Part shown: in pieces, positions 21,575-30,966 of the stretch
Numbering within the stretch: the first letter of the stretch is position 1
Layout of the letters: each line of letters begins with the position of its first letter
Assembly: GCA_964344155.1 (NCBI GenBank)
Contig: CAYFMG010000001.1
Location: 62,001-126,000, forward strand
Direction of reading: 5' to 3'
DNA from: UBA6164 sp964344155
Lineage (GTDB): Bacteria > Patescibacteriota > Gracilibacteria > BD1-5 > UBA6164
Length of the DNA stretch: 64,000 nt
Position numbers and translations under genes: made by a program
Notes under the pieces: generated by a model
Told to the model about the DNA's origin: nothing
The model's database searches: none
Seen by the model: only the letters and a program-made list of their open reading frames with translations

Positions 21575-22003
21575 TTATCCCTTAGCTCTTAACCTACATC
21601 ATTTATCATTCATTAATTTAAAAATATGTGGTTGTCATGATAATAAAAACTCTTTTGCTTTAAAACTACGACCAGTATTGTATACTTCATACTCTCTATT
21701 TATAAGATCTTGATATGTTTCACAAAACTCCTGTAATCTTCATCATGTGAATAATACTAGGTTTAAGTTTTTTTCATCAGTTAAAAATCATTTTAAATGA
21801 TCTCTAAGTGTATCACATTTGTTGTGATTAGGTCAACATTGCTCTTTTTTGTGATATTTACAACTCATACTATCACATTTTATAGCTAGATTTTCCTGAA
21901 TTCATTTAAAAACAGAATCAGAAGTACTATCTACTATACGTACTATTTTGTCCTTATATTCAGGACTATCTTTATCACCAGTTCCCTTGGTATTTTCTAA
22001 CAT
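21575..22003 (-). CDS. Cysteine-rich small protein, unrecognised
   Basis: 142 aa. It has a Cys/His cluster in the middle (CDSMSCKYHKKEQCG followed by PNHNKC), compatible with a zinc site, and a further Cys pair near the C-terminus (FCET, KGCRLR). I do not recognise the family. Six or so glycines are TGA. It stands alone between a convergent terminator and the divergent exonuclease gene. Function not inferable beyond possible metal binding. Confidence 0.75.
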
Positions 22004-22145
22004 AATACAAAAATAAAAAATTAAAATACTAGTACATTATACTTATACCCCATTAAAAAACGCTTAAAATGAAGGACTTTTTTAAAAAAACTTGAAAAAA
22101 ATAATTAATCCATACACTAGGTTTATTATTACTTAATAAAAAATT

Positions 22146-22973
22146 ATGCTAAAAAATCCTAAACCAATCTTATTTTTTGATACTGAAACAACAGGAATTT
22201 TAAAAAATGAAAAATGAATTGTAGAATCTAATTGAGCGATGATTCAGTTAGCTTATAGAGTTGTTGAAAACTGAGAAAAAACAGATAAAAATATGTTTTT
22301 TAATACAGATAGAGAAATTGAAATCTGATCAATAGCTGTTCATGGTATTTATAAAGACCTTTTAATAGAAAAATCAGGAGGTAAATATTTAGATAATGAA
22401 ATAAGAGAAAATCTAAAGGATGTATTTTCTGATAAAATTATGGTAGCTCATAATATGGATTTTGATAAAGATGTTTTGGATAAATCAGGTATAAAATATT
22501 CAGAAAAACTAATAGATACACTAAAAGTAGCTAAAATAATGCTAAATGAATGAGTATTACTTAATCAAGACTGAAAAGAACCAGAATATGTAAATCTTCA
22601 GTACCTAAGATACTTTTTTAAACTATATGAAATAGTAGATAAAAACTGAAATAAAGAATGTACAACCGCTCATGATGCACTTTGAGATGTTGTAGTTTTG
22701 GAAAATGTTTTTTATTGCTTATTTGATATTATAAAAAATAAACTAAATATAAGTGAGGAAGAAACTCTTGATATAATGCAAGAAATGACAAAAAGAGAAT
22801 ATGTACTTATAAAAACAATGATGGTAGGGAAATATAGAGGTAAAACTTTTGAAGAGGTAGCTTCTATAGATAGAGGATATCTAGAATGGATTACTAATGC
22901 TGATTTTACAGAAGATATAAAATATACTTGCCATTATTGGTTAGGTAACTTAGAAGATAAGAACTTCTTTTAA
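22146..22973 (+). CDS. DnaQ-like 3'-5' exonuclease
   Basis: 275 aa. The DEDDh motifs are clear: ILFFDTETTGI (Exo I), VAHNMDFDKDVL (Exo II) and CTTAHDALGDVVVL (Exo III, His and Asp). The C-terminal MMVGKYRGKTFEEVASIDRG resembles the small DUF3820-type module found after exonuclease domains. The family degrades single-stranded DNA or RNA or proofreads. In the Exo III motif the Gly is TGA. The protein is separate from any polymerase, so the role (repair, RNA turnover) is open. Confidence 0.88.
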
Positions 22974-22990
22974 AAAATAATATTTAAATC

Positions 22991-23017
22991 TTGACTTTTA
23001 AAATATTATTGTATAAT
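22991..23017 (+). promoter_or_regulatory. Candidate promoter of the TldD-like gene
   Basis: TTGACT (22991) and TATAAT (23012), 15-nt spacer. A strong Shine-Dalgarno AAAGGAGA lies at 23054-23060, 6 nt before the GTG start at 23067; most genes here lack such a site. Confidence 0.6.
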
Positions 23018-23066
23018 TATCCTGTTTTGTTTTTTTAAAATAATCCGATAAAAAAGGAGAGTTATT

Positions 23067-24890
23067 GTGTTCGAGAAAATTGATTTCGAAGAAGTTTTGA
23101 GTACTTTGCAAAAAGGTTCTGAATTTGCTCTTGAAAAACTGGAGTTTGAATATTTTCCACCAAATGATTTAAATATAGAGTCTGTTATTTTAAAACCAGA
23201 CTCTATAAATTTTAGTTTACTAGGTTCTTATACCTACACTACTACTATTTCTAATGGTGGTATTACTGATTATGATGAGGATTTTTCAAATAGTATACGG
23301 TGTAATATTTTTATGGACCGTAATATTAAAGCCTCTTTTCCTTTGTCTTTAACTGGATTGTCTATGCTTACACCAGATGTTATGTTAGGGAACTTAAAAA
23401 AGTTTTTTCTCATAACTTTCCCTGTATTTATGAATAATTACATAAGTATGGAGAAAAAGAATAATGGTACTTATTGTTTAGCACCTAAAAAAGACGTAAC
23501 TTATATAGAAGAAAAGCCTGTATTACCAGAAATTCCCAGTAGTATGATTGATGAGTTGTCTCTTTTTTCAAAAGAGATATATTCTTATGAAAATGTTTTT
23601 AATTGTAATATTGCTTTGTTTAACAATATTGGTTTTGATATTTTTGTAGATCAAGGTAGTAAAATTATACAATATGTTCCTAATATACAGGTTCATATTA
23701 CTATTAATTATCTTGATGATAATAATGTTGTTGTTGAATGGGCTGAGTTGGGACGCTTTACTGATGTTCCATCTGCTTCTGATATTGATAAATTGAAGAA
23801 GAAATGCTTGGATAGGCTAGAGGTAAGTAGTAAAAACTATAGTCTGTACTCAGGAGTATATCCTGTATTGCTGAAACCTTCAGCTAGTAATGTGTTTTTC
23901 CATGAAGCATTGGCTGCACATATGCTTAGTGCAACATATATTGGTAATGATGTATCTACTGTTTTTAAAAACCGCTTAGGAGAAAAAATACCAACTTTGG
24001 AAGGGATTGATATTATAATGGATCCTGAATTGGAAGATGGTTTTGGTTCTTATAAATATGATCATGAAGGAGTAAAGAGTAAGAAAATTTATTTGATTAA
24101 AGATGGAGTTATTCAGAAGTACTTATCTGATAGAGGTTCTGAAGCACTTTTAGAACAGAAACAGAAAGATAAGTTGTTGTTGGATAAATTGGTTGAGATT
24201 GTTGATGCCGATGAAAGCTTACTTACTAAGTATGTTAATGAAAAATACCTAGGAAGAAAGTTTAGTGATACAAGGGAACGTTTGAAGTATTTACTTGAAA
24301 ATTGGTGGCTAGATGATCTGATTAATAATGTAGATATTGATATTCATTTGCATTGGAGAGAAGATACATCACGCTTAATTAATGAGTCTAATGGTCATTC
24401 TAGAGTACAGTTTTGGTTAGATGAAACTGATGATACAACTGTTAGTACAGAAGCAAGAATGTCTAATTTGATTGTTTCTTACAGAGATGAGACTGTTTCT
24501 AAGATTAATTTAAAACAGGAAATGCTTGATTATTGTCAAAATAAAGGTTTAGACTTTTATCTTGAGGTTGAAGCGTATTCTGGAGAGATTGATGTTAGAA
24601 CAGGGGTATTTACTATTTACCCAAGTGAAATTTTTAAGGTTTATTCTGATGGTAAAAGAGAAAATATAAAAGTTGGTACATTCTCTGTTAACCTTGAAGA
24701 TTTCTTGAAAAATATCGTTTCTATAGGAACAGAAAATGAGGAAAATAAAGGGGTGTGCGGTGCTTCTTCAGGATTTGTTCCTGTTGGATCATTGACTCCT
24801 GAGATAATTGTTTCTGATATCGCTTATCAGGAAGCTTCTGAAACTGAGATTGCTTCAGATGAACTAATCTCTTTCTTACAACATAAATAA
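23067..24890 (+). CDS. TldD/PmbA-family metalloprotease-like protein
   Basis: 607 aa. FFHEALAAHMLSATYIG holds a HExxxAH motif as in TldD (HExxxH). The following GFGSYKYDHEGV and KIYLIKDGVIQKYLSDR match the family region where the product strand precedes variable sequence, and the C-terminal GVFTIYPSEIFKV and GVCGASSGFVPVG are also TldD-like. TldD proteins cleave unfolded peptides, usually with a TldE/PmbA partner; no partner gene is seen here. It is longer than E. coli TldD (481 aa). It contains no TGA glycine in 607 codons, has a strong SD, promoter and terminator, and is less AT-biased than its neighbours. That suggests transfer from a standard-code bacterium. Confidence 0.82.
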   Translation: MFEKIDFEEVLSTLQKGSEFALEKLEFEYFPPNDLNIESVILKPDSINFSLLGSYTYTTTISNGGITDYDEDFSNSIRCNIFMDRNIKASFPLSLTGLSMLTPDVMLGNLKKFFLITFPVFMNNYISMEKKNNGTYCLAPKKDVTYIEEKPVLPEIPSSMIDELSLFSKEIYSYENVFNCNIALFNNIGFDIFVDQGSKIIQYVPNIQVHITINYLDDNNVVVEWAELGRFTDVPSASDIDKLKKKCLDRLEVSSKNYSLYSGVYPVLLKPSASNVFFHEALAAHMLSATYIGNDVSTVFKNRLGEKIPTLEGIDIIMDPELEDGFGSYKYDHEGVKSKKIYLIKDGVIQKYLSDRGSEALLEQKQKDKLLLDKLVEIVDADESLLTKYVNEKYLGRKFSDTRERLKYLLENWWLDDLINNVDIDIHLHWREDTSRLINESNGHSRVQFWLDETDDTTVSTEARMSNLIVSYRDETVSKINLKQEMLDYCQNKGLDFYLEVEAYSGEIDVRTGVFTIYPSEIFKVYSDGKRENIKVGTFSVNLEDFLKNIVSIGTENEENKGVCGASSGFVPVGSLTPEIIVSDIAYQEASETEIASDELISFLQHK

Positions 24891-24897
24891 CGGAAAA

Positions 24898-24928
24898 AAA
24901 ACAGGTCGCCTAAGGCGACCTGTTTTTA
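24898..24928. terminator. Strong bidirectional intrinsic terminator
   Basis: Perfect stem AACAGGTCGCC/GGCGACCTGTT with A- and T-runs, between convergent tldD-like and RRM genes. Confidence 0.93.
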
Positions 24929-24944
24929 ATTTTGATTAATTTAA

Positions 24945-25214
24945 TTAAGCTTCAGTTGCTGGTTTTCTTTCTTCAGCAAAGTCTACTTTGATAGTTCTAC
25001 CATCAAGTTCAGCTCCATCCATAGCTTCTTTAGCAGCTACAGCTTCTTCTACAGTAGAGAATTCAACAAAACCGAAACCTTTTGATTTACCAGTTTCTCT
25101 ATCTTTAATAATTTTAGCAAAAGATACTTCACCATATTCTTTGAATACATCTTTTAAATCTTGCCAATCTAATCCCCATGAAATCCCACCAACGAATAAT
25201 TTATTAGTTTCCAT
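24945..25214 (-). CDS. RNA-binding protein with a single RRM domain
   Basis: 89 aa: METNKLFVGGISWGLDWQ carries RNP2 (KLFVGGI) and KGFGFVEF is RNP1, so one complete RRM with a short charged C-tail. Bacterial single-RRM proteins of this kind are often cold-induced RNA chaperones. An upstream ATT-type extension of 13 codons is in frame, but the ATG at 25214 matches the family start. All glycines are GGN, fitting high expression rather than transfer. Confidence 0.95.
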   Translation of the reverse strand: METNKLFVGGISWGLDWQDLKDVFKEYGEVSFAKIIKDRETGKSKGFGFVEFSTVEEAVAAKEAMDGAELDGRTIKVDFAEERKPATEA

Positions 25215-25363
25215 AATAACGAAATAATAATATAAAATACGAGAAAAGAACAATTTTATTTTATACTTAGTATTATGACGTTAATTGACTTAGCACCAAA
25301 GAAAAAATGAAAATAACTTGTTTCTCGACAGTATTATATTCATTTTTTAAAAATAGCAAGTTT

Positions 25364-26293
25364 TTATTTGAAATATTCGTTTAAATCAGGGGCTATTTGT
25401 TTTTTCCTAGATAGTCTTCTTTTTAAATCTGCTAAATTATTTTCTACTTCTGTATTAAAAACTTCTTCAACAATTTTTGAATCATCTCAATCTAAAACTA
25501 TAGAAGTATTTTTTTCTCAAATTATATCAACAACTGAAAGTAATATAAAATCAAGTCAGTCTTTTTGCTTTATTTCTTCTAATCCTTTAAGTATTTCTTC
25601 TTTTCTTCATAAAGCATAAGAAGGATTAGTTGTTTCCAGTGTTCATATTCAAGCTTTTGTTCCATTAAAATTAAATTCTTTATAATCATACTTAATTAAG
25701 TCTTCTATTTCAATATCTCATAGATCAGATTTAGCATTAAACATAGGCATTGCAAAATCTTCAAAATCTTGAATTCAAGTTATGTCTTTTAATTTTTCAG
25801 CTATTTCTATATCTTTTTTTGTAGTTGTAGCGGATTTAAATAATAAACTATCAGATAATATTCAGATAAGTATCATTGTTCAAATTTTTTTATCTATCTT
25901 AAATTCTTCTTCTTTATACATTTTATATAAAACAGAACAAGTTGAGCAAAGCTTCTCCATTCTTATATTAACTGGTTCAGAAGTAGTAAAATCTATTTTA
26001 TGATGATCTACTACATATTCTATTTTTAATTCTCATAGATTATCTATAGTTTGAAATTCTTCATTATGATCAACTAGTGCTACATTTGTTCAAGCGGGAA
26101 AACTTGTAGCTATTTCTGGAGTTTCAATACCTAATAAATCTAAAACAAACTCAGTTTCTTTATTTAATTTTCATTGAATATATGGAGTTGCTTTATAATA
26201 TCATTTTTTATTTAGAAAATCAGCTAATATAATTGCCGATAAAGTACAATCAGTATCAGGTACTTTGTGTCATACTACTTTTACATCTATCAT
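25364..26293 (-). CDS. ppaC: Manganese-dependent inorganic pyrophosphatase (DHH family II)
   Basis: 309 aa, normal length. The motifs are VVGHKVPDTDCTLSA, NVALVDHNE, VVDHHKID, ILSDSLLFKS and the DHHA2 end with SRKKQ (catalytic Arg/Lys pair). It hydrolyses PPi to 2 Pi, pulling biosynthetic reactions. The gene follows a 150-bp leader-free gap downstream of the RRM gene and is transcribed the same way. Glycines in GHKVPD and others are TGA. Confidence 0.95.
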
Positions 26294-26356
26294 TGTAAAA
26301 ATTATTAAATTTTAAATCGGGAGTAATTTTATTTTAAAAATTTTTTTTTTCAAGTT

Positions 26357-28084
26357 TTATTTTCTTTTTCTATCTCTTTTTTTGTTACTAAATTTATCTT
26401 TTAATCTTTTAAATTGTTTTTCTCATAATTTTTCTTCTAAAACTAGGTTTAATTCAGTTTCTTCATCAAAAATATTTAAATCCATTTCTATATTGTGTTC
26501 TAGTTTGAATTTATAGTCTTCATAGTTTCAGTAACTAACACTTAATTCTCAATCATTTATAAACCATATATTTGTAGATAATTTATTTACAAAGTATCTA
26601 TCATGAGAAATAAACAGAAGGGATCATTTAAACTCCTTTAGAGATTCTTCTAGAGCTTCTCTTGTATCATAATCTAGATGATTAGTAGGCTCATCTAATA
26701 TCAAAAGGTTATATTCTTTTTGTCATATGATAGCAAAAAGTAGCTTTGATGTTTGTCATCCAGATAAATCACAAACTTTTTTATCTAGGTCTGTTTTTTT
26801 GAATAAATAATGATTTAGTAATCATATAAGATGCTGTTCTGAGTAATGTAATCAATTTTTCTCAAAATTTTCTCTTATTGTTTTATCTTTATCTAGCTCT
26901 TCATGCATTTGTGAATAATATCATATTTGAACTCATTTTCATTTACTGAAAAATCAATCCAAAACTTCTAACTCTTTAATAATTGTTTTTATAAAAGTAG
27001 ATTTTCATACTCCGTTTTCTCAAACTATTCAGATTCTTTGTTTTCTGTATAAATATAATTCTCTTATAAAAAATAATGGATCAGATCTTCAAATAAAAAC
27101 ATCTTTAAAAGATAATACTTTTTCTGGAGTTTCTCATGTATATTCAAAAAAGAATTTTGGTTTTTTGGGTATATATGGAGCTTCTAATTTTTCCATTTTT
27201 TCTAGACTTCTTTCTCTTGATTTTGCCCATCATGCACGAGATCATGCTCTAAATCTATTTATTAGCTTTTCTTGTTTTTCTATATATTCCTGTTCTCTTT
27301 TATAATTATCTAGTTTTTTCTTTTCTATTCTACTTCTTTCTACTAAGTAGTTTGAATAATTACAATGATAGTATGTTATTCATCTTCTTATTTGAACTTC
27401 ATATGTTTTATCACATGTTTTATCTAAAAATTCTCTATCATGAGATATTATAACGTATCATCACTTCCATTTATTTTGTAAAAAAGACTCTAGCCATTCT
27501 ACAGATTTCATATCTATAAAGTTAGTAGGTTCGTCTAAAAATAGTATATCAGGAGATTCTAATAATACTTTAGCTAATGCTACTTTTGTTCTTTGTCATC
27601 AACTTATTTGAGTTAATTTTTTATTTAATAATTCAAGAATTCATATACCATTAGCTACATTATGAATTTTATTATTATAGTCATGTCCTCATATATTATT
27701 AAATTGATCTAGAAGGGAAGTATAGTTTTCTATTAATTCTATATTTTGAGGATCATTATTCATTTGTTTTTCAGCTTGTTCTAATTTTTTTTCAAACTTT
27801 ATTATTTCAGGAAATCATTCTTTTAATTCATCTTTTACTAATTTTTCTTCATTGTCAGAATATATTTGGTGTAAGTATCCCAAGCTTAGATTTCATATAT
27901 TATCAATACTTCATTCAAAATTGGTAATTTCTCATGTAAGTATTTTTAATAGAGTTGTTTTTCCTGCTCAGTTAGCTCATACTATAGATATCTTATCATT
28001 TTTATTTAAAGTAAAATCTATATCTTTTAATATAACCTCAGATTCAAATTCTAGCGATTTTATGTTTATCTTTAAGTGTTTCAT
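26357..28084 (-). CDS. ABC-F family ATPase (ribosome-associated)
   Basis: 575 aa with two ATPase domains and no membrane segments. Walker A loops are VGANGAGKTTLLKI and VGENGVGKSTFIKT. Signatures are ISGGQRTKVALAKV and LSGGQTSKLLFA, and the Walker B motifs include ILFLDEPTNFIDM and LLILDEPTNHLDY. A charged linker (about residues 240-300) separates them. ABC-F proteins act on the ribosome E site in translation control or antibiotic protection; the linker would define which. Walker A and signature glycines include TGA codons. A tRNA gene lies just upstream, on the same strand. Confidence 0.95.
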
Positions 28085-28098
28085 TTGTATATTATATA

Positions 28099-28122
28099 AA
28101 ACCACAAGGTTCACTTGTGGTT
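28099..28122 (-). terminator. Terminator after the tRNA gene
   Basis: Stem AACCACAAG/CTTGTGGTT followed by TTAT on the minus strand, between the tRNA (28143) and the ABC-F start. Confidence 0.65.
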
Positions 28123-28142
28123 AATTTATTTTTTGTGTAAAA

Positions 28143-28219
28143 TGGCAAGGACTGTAGGAATTGCACCTACGCCTCTCGGGGTCGGAATCCGAGCACTCTT
28201 CGAATTAAGCTAAGTCCTT
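28143..28219 (-). tRNA. tRNA-Arg (CCG anticodon), divergent
   Basis: 77 nt with encoded CCA. Acceptor AAGGACT/AGTCCTT, discriminator G, D-stem GCTT/GAGT, anticodon region CTCGG-ATTCCGACC-CCGAG giving CCG if the loop is read as 7 nt (A-C mismatch closing), T-stem GTAGG/CCTAC. The D-loop (AATTCGAA) lacks the GG pair and the T-loop (TGCAATT) lacks U55, so the usual elbow contact cannot form. It may be a working variant for the rare CGG codon or a decaying gene. Confidence 0.65.
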
Positions 28220-28330
28220 ATAGGGAGTATTATATGATATATTTTAAAAAAATAAAGAAAAAAATATTATTTTTGTTAAAAAAGGGAATATATGATAAAA
28301 TTATATAAATATAAAATAATTTTTTATTAA

Positions 28331-29350
28331 ATGAATAAAAAAGAAATAATAAAAAATAAAAGTATAAAAAATATAAATTATGTATTAGTGGCTTTAATAT
28401 CAGCTATAAATATATTTTTTTATTTAAATAATACTATTAAAATAGATGAAATATACTTTGTTGTTATAAATGTATTATTATTACTCGCTTTTTATTTTTT
28501 CAATAAAGAGTTTGAAAATGATTCAGAAACTCAAAAAGATAATATAAAAAAGATTTGTAATATATCATTTTCTTGAGAAATAAATGATATGAAAGAGTTG
28601 TTATTAAAGAAAAATAAATATAAAGAAAATAATGATACTTATAAGTTATTTAAAAATATACTTATAAGAAAAAACCTTTTAGAGAAGGATTATGAAGATT
28701 TAAGATGAATAATGAATAAATTTATTCCTAAGTGATTCATAAAAGAAATTAATAAAATATGAACAGATAGAGTTTCTCTATGATTAACTCAAAAAAGAAA
28801 ATTAAATATAATGTTTCTTGATATAATAGGCTTCACAAGTCTTACTGAAAAATTACCATCAGATAAAGCATTTTTATTATTAAACGTGTACCTTGACGGT
28901 ATAGTTGAAATAATAAGGTCTAAATGATGATATATAGATAAGTTCCTTTGAGATGGATTAATGTGTATTTTTGATAAAGATAAAACAGACGAAGCGATAG
29001 AAGCTTCTATAGAAATACAAAATTTTATAAATAAATTTCAGATATCTGAAATTTGAAAGAAAATATCTATATGAATAGGTATAAATTATGGAGATGTTAT
29101 ATTATGAACTATTTGATCTAAAGAAAGAATGGAAATTACAATTATTTGAGATACGGTAAATACAGCTTCAAGAATAGAATCTTTAACTAGAACAAGTAGA
29201 GATAATATAATAATAACTAAAAGTGTTTTAAATAATATAAAAAATCAAGATTATTTTAGTGTAAAAGATATTTGATTTAAAATGTTAAAATGAAAAAAAC
29301 AAAAAATGTATGTTTACTGAGTTAAAACACATATAAATAAAGCGTTGTAA
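28331..29350 (+). CDS. Membrane-bound class III adenylate/guanylate cyclase
   Basis: 339 aa. Two N-terminal transmembrane helices (about residues 17-62) are followed by a linker and a cyclase domain: IMFLDIIGFTSLTEK (metal Asp), KGGYIDKFLGDGLMCIF (second metal Asp), SIGIGINYGDVILGTIG and GDTVNTASRIE (transition-state Asn/Arg). It would make cAMP (or cGMP). This suggests second-messenger signalling, though no CRP-type receptor is seen in this window. Many conserved glycines are TGA. It ends in a terminator shared with ruvC. Confidence 0.92.
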
Positions 29351-29366
29351 TTATTACAACGCTTTA
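29338..29366. terminator. Bidirectional terminator overlapping both stop codons
   Basis: Stem TAAAGCGTTGTAA/TTACAACGCTTTA. The cyclase stop (29348) and the ruvC stop (29354) both lie within the stem. Confidence 0.85.
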
Positions 29367-29845
29367 TTTAATATTGCATTTGAGTTTAATGCTCACATAT
29401 AAGCTAATCATATAGCATCAGCAGCATCATCAGGTTTTGGTATATGATCTAGTCTAAAAATCATCTTTATAGCATTTTGTAGTTGCGTTTTATTTGCTTT
29501 ACCATTTCATGTTATAGCTTTTTTAACTTGTAAGGGAGTGTATTCTAGTATATTTTTATTAGACTTTTTTGATTCATATAAAACAACACCCCTTGCTTGA
29601 GCTACATCTATTCATGTCTTCAGGTTTGTTTGGAAAAATAACTTCTCTATAACTATTAAATCAGGGCTATAATTACTTATAATATGTTTTATATCAGTTC
29701 ATAACTCTAAAATCTTATCACAAAGCGGAATTTTAGGTGTAGTTGTCAATACTCAGTAATCTATTAAGGTTAAAGTAGAGTTTTTCTTATTAATAAGCGC
29801 AAAACCAGTAGTTGTTGTTCAAGGATCTATTCATAAAATAATCAT
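29354..29845 (-). CDS. ruvC: Crossover junction endodeoxyribonuclease RuvC
   Basis: 163 aa, normal length. MIILGIDPGTTTTGFALI has the first catalytic Asp, LIVIEKLFF the Glu, and KPDDAADAIGLAYM the C-terminal Asp pair. It resolves Holliday junctions in recombination with RuvAB, which are not in this window. Both glycines of the GIDPG motif are TGA, a clean test of the recoding. The next gene upstream on the other strand begins at 30004. Confidence 0.95.
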
Positions 29846-29882
29846 ATATTACAAATAAAAAATATAAAAAGTAAAGTATTAT

Positions 29883-29911
29883 TTGACAAGTAATAAAAAA
29901 TATGGGATAAT
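29883..29911 (+). promoter_or_regulatory. Candidate promoter before the small ORF at 30004
   Basis: TTGACA (29883) and GATAAT (29906), 17-nt spacer, near consensus, reading plus. Confidence 0.6.
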
Positions 29912-29934
29912 ATATTTGTATACTTAAAATTATT

Positions 29935-30003
29935 TCTACAGGAGGGAAGTGTTGCTTACTAATACTCCTAGTAACCAGTATTATTAATATAATATACAAA
30001 AAA
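29935..30003 (+). promoter_or_regulatory. Structured leader with possible short leader peptide
   Basis: A strong AGGAGG (29940) is followed by GTG (29949) or TTG (29952) and an 11-12 codon frame ending at TAA 29985. The same stretch folds as AATACT/AGTATT around CCTAGTAACC, and its CTCC can pair with the GGAGG. The SD is too far from ATG 30004 to serve it. This looks like a leader peptide or translational switch. Confidence 0.4.
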
Positions 30004-30153
30004 ATGAAAAAAAGTAAAATAATAGTTGATCCATTTGTATTGAAAAAAATTTCAGATTCAAATGAGTTGACTAATACCGAGAAAATTCATTATCTCAGGT
30101 ATATATGATATTTAACAAAGACTGAGAGAAGGGAATTAGCTCAGATTGTTTAA
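30004..30153 (+). CDS. Small protein, unrecognised
   Basis: 49 aa, basic and helical (KIIVDPFVLKKISDSNEL, ending in TKTERRELAQIV). One TGA glycine. It has a good upstream promoter, an unusual structured leader and a strong terminator, so it is very likely expressed. I recognise no family; the size and charge would suit a regulator or nucleic-acid binder, but that is only a guess. Confidence 0.6.
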
Positions 30154-30162
30154 TGGGAACTA

Positions 30163-30198
30163 AAAAATAAGAGAGTAGAGCGCACTACTCTCTTATTT
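30163..30198. terminator. Strong bidirectional terminator
   Basis: Stem AATAAGAGAGTAG/CTACTCTCTTATT with flanking A/T runs, between convergent genes ending at 30153 and 30193. Confidence 0.9.
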
Positions 30199-30606
30199 TT
30201 TTAATAATATATATTCTGAATTAATAGTATTTGAATCTAAAGAATCGATAATAAGCACCCATTTTATAAAATTAATTCAAGAATCGCTTATTGTAGCGGT
30301 TAATCTATACTCTCTAGAGTCCATTATGCTTAAATTATTAGATATTTGACAATCTTGTAAGTTATTTCATAAATATATACTGTATTCTTGTCAAGTTGAC
30401 TTATTTAAAAAACCGCTATAAGTAAGGTTTTCTAAGCATTGTTCAAAAACCGGGAACAATTGATTTTTTGAGAGAGTGTTATAGGAGTTGTTTATAATCT
30501 TAAAATTTTCTCATATAATCTTATATACTCAAAAAACTGATATAGTTATGATTCATGTAGCTATAATTATTTCTATTAAAGAAAATCATTTTCTTTCTTT
30601 TTTCAT
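30193..30606 (-). CDS. Type IV pilin-like protein (prepilin N-terminus)
   Basis: 137 aa. The N-terminus MKKERKGFSLIEIIIATGII is a prepilin leader with G-F-S-L-I-E, where PilD would cut before Phe, then a hydrophobic helix and a globular part with two Cys (EQCLEN, DCQIS) that could form the usual disulfide. It would be a pilin or pseudopilin for attachment or DNA uptake. The cleavage-site Gly is TGA. No other pilus genes are in the window. The next upstream gene lies 360 bp away. Confidence 0.85.
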
Positions 30607-30966
30607 TTTATAAAAAATTTTTGAAATAGTAATCGATAATATTATATTTATTTATTTTAAAAATTAAAATTTAAAAACATTTTTATTATTTTTTCTCTAT
30701 TTATAGATAACTAGATATATAGAAATTAGTAATATATAAAATACACATAAGTTATATTATGTTAACTAGTCAGTTTTTCTAAAACTACCTCCCTCTAGTT
30801 GTCTACTTAATTTAAAGTGAATATAAAAAGTAAAAATATTTTTAATAAATAGTTTTTTATAAAATACAGATGGCTTAGAATAAGTAAAAACTCCCTAAAA
30901 CTTATTTATTTGCGTTTTAAAGAGTTTTAATATTTTTTACTACAATTATTACCTAAATCTTATTTT
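30607..30966. other. Intergenic stretch between pilin and murD
   Basis: 360 bp, AT-rich, no code-25 frame worth calling on either strand. It holds the murD-side terminator (30887-30928), a small stem AGTTTT/AAAACT near 30772, and presumably the pilin promoter. A patch CTAGAGGGAGG (minus, about 30788-30798) looks like a Shine-Dalgarno but has no usable start codon behind it. Confidence 0.5.
30887..30928 (-). terminator. Terminator of the dedA-phosphatase-murD unit
   Basis: Stem AAAACTC/GAGTTTT plus AAAAC/GTTTT with a symmetric 3x3 internal loop, followed by TTTTTAC on the minus strand. Confidence 0.6.

Noticed and set aside
29790..29999. Minus-strand frame opposite the promoter and leader of the 30004 gene
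   Set aside because: Composition is that of an AT-rich shadow, it overlaps ruvC start in another frame, and the region is explained by promoter, leader and SD on the plus strand.
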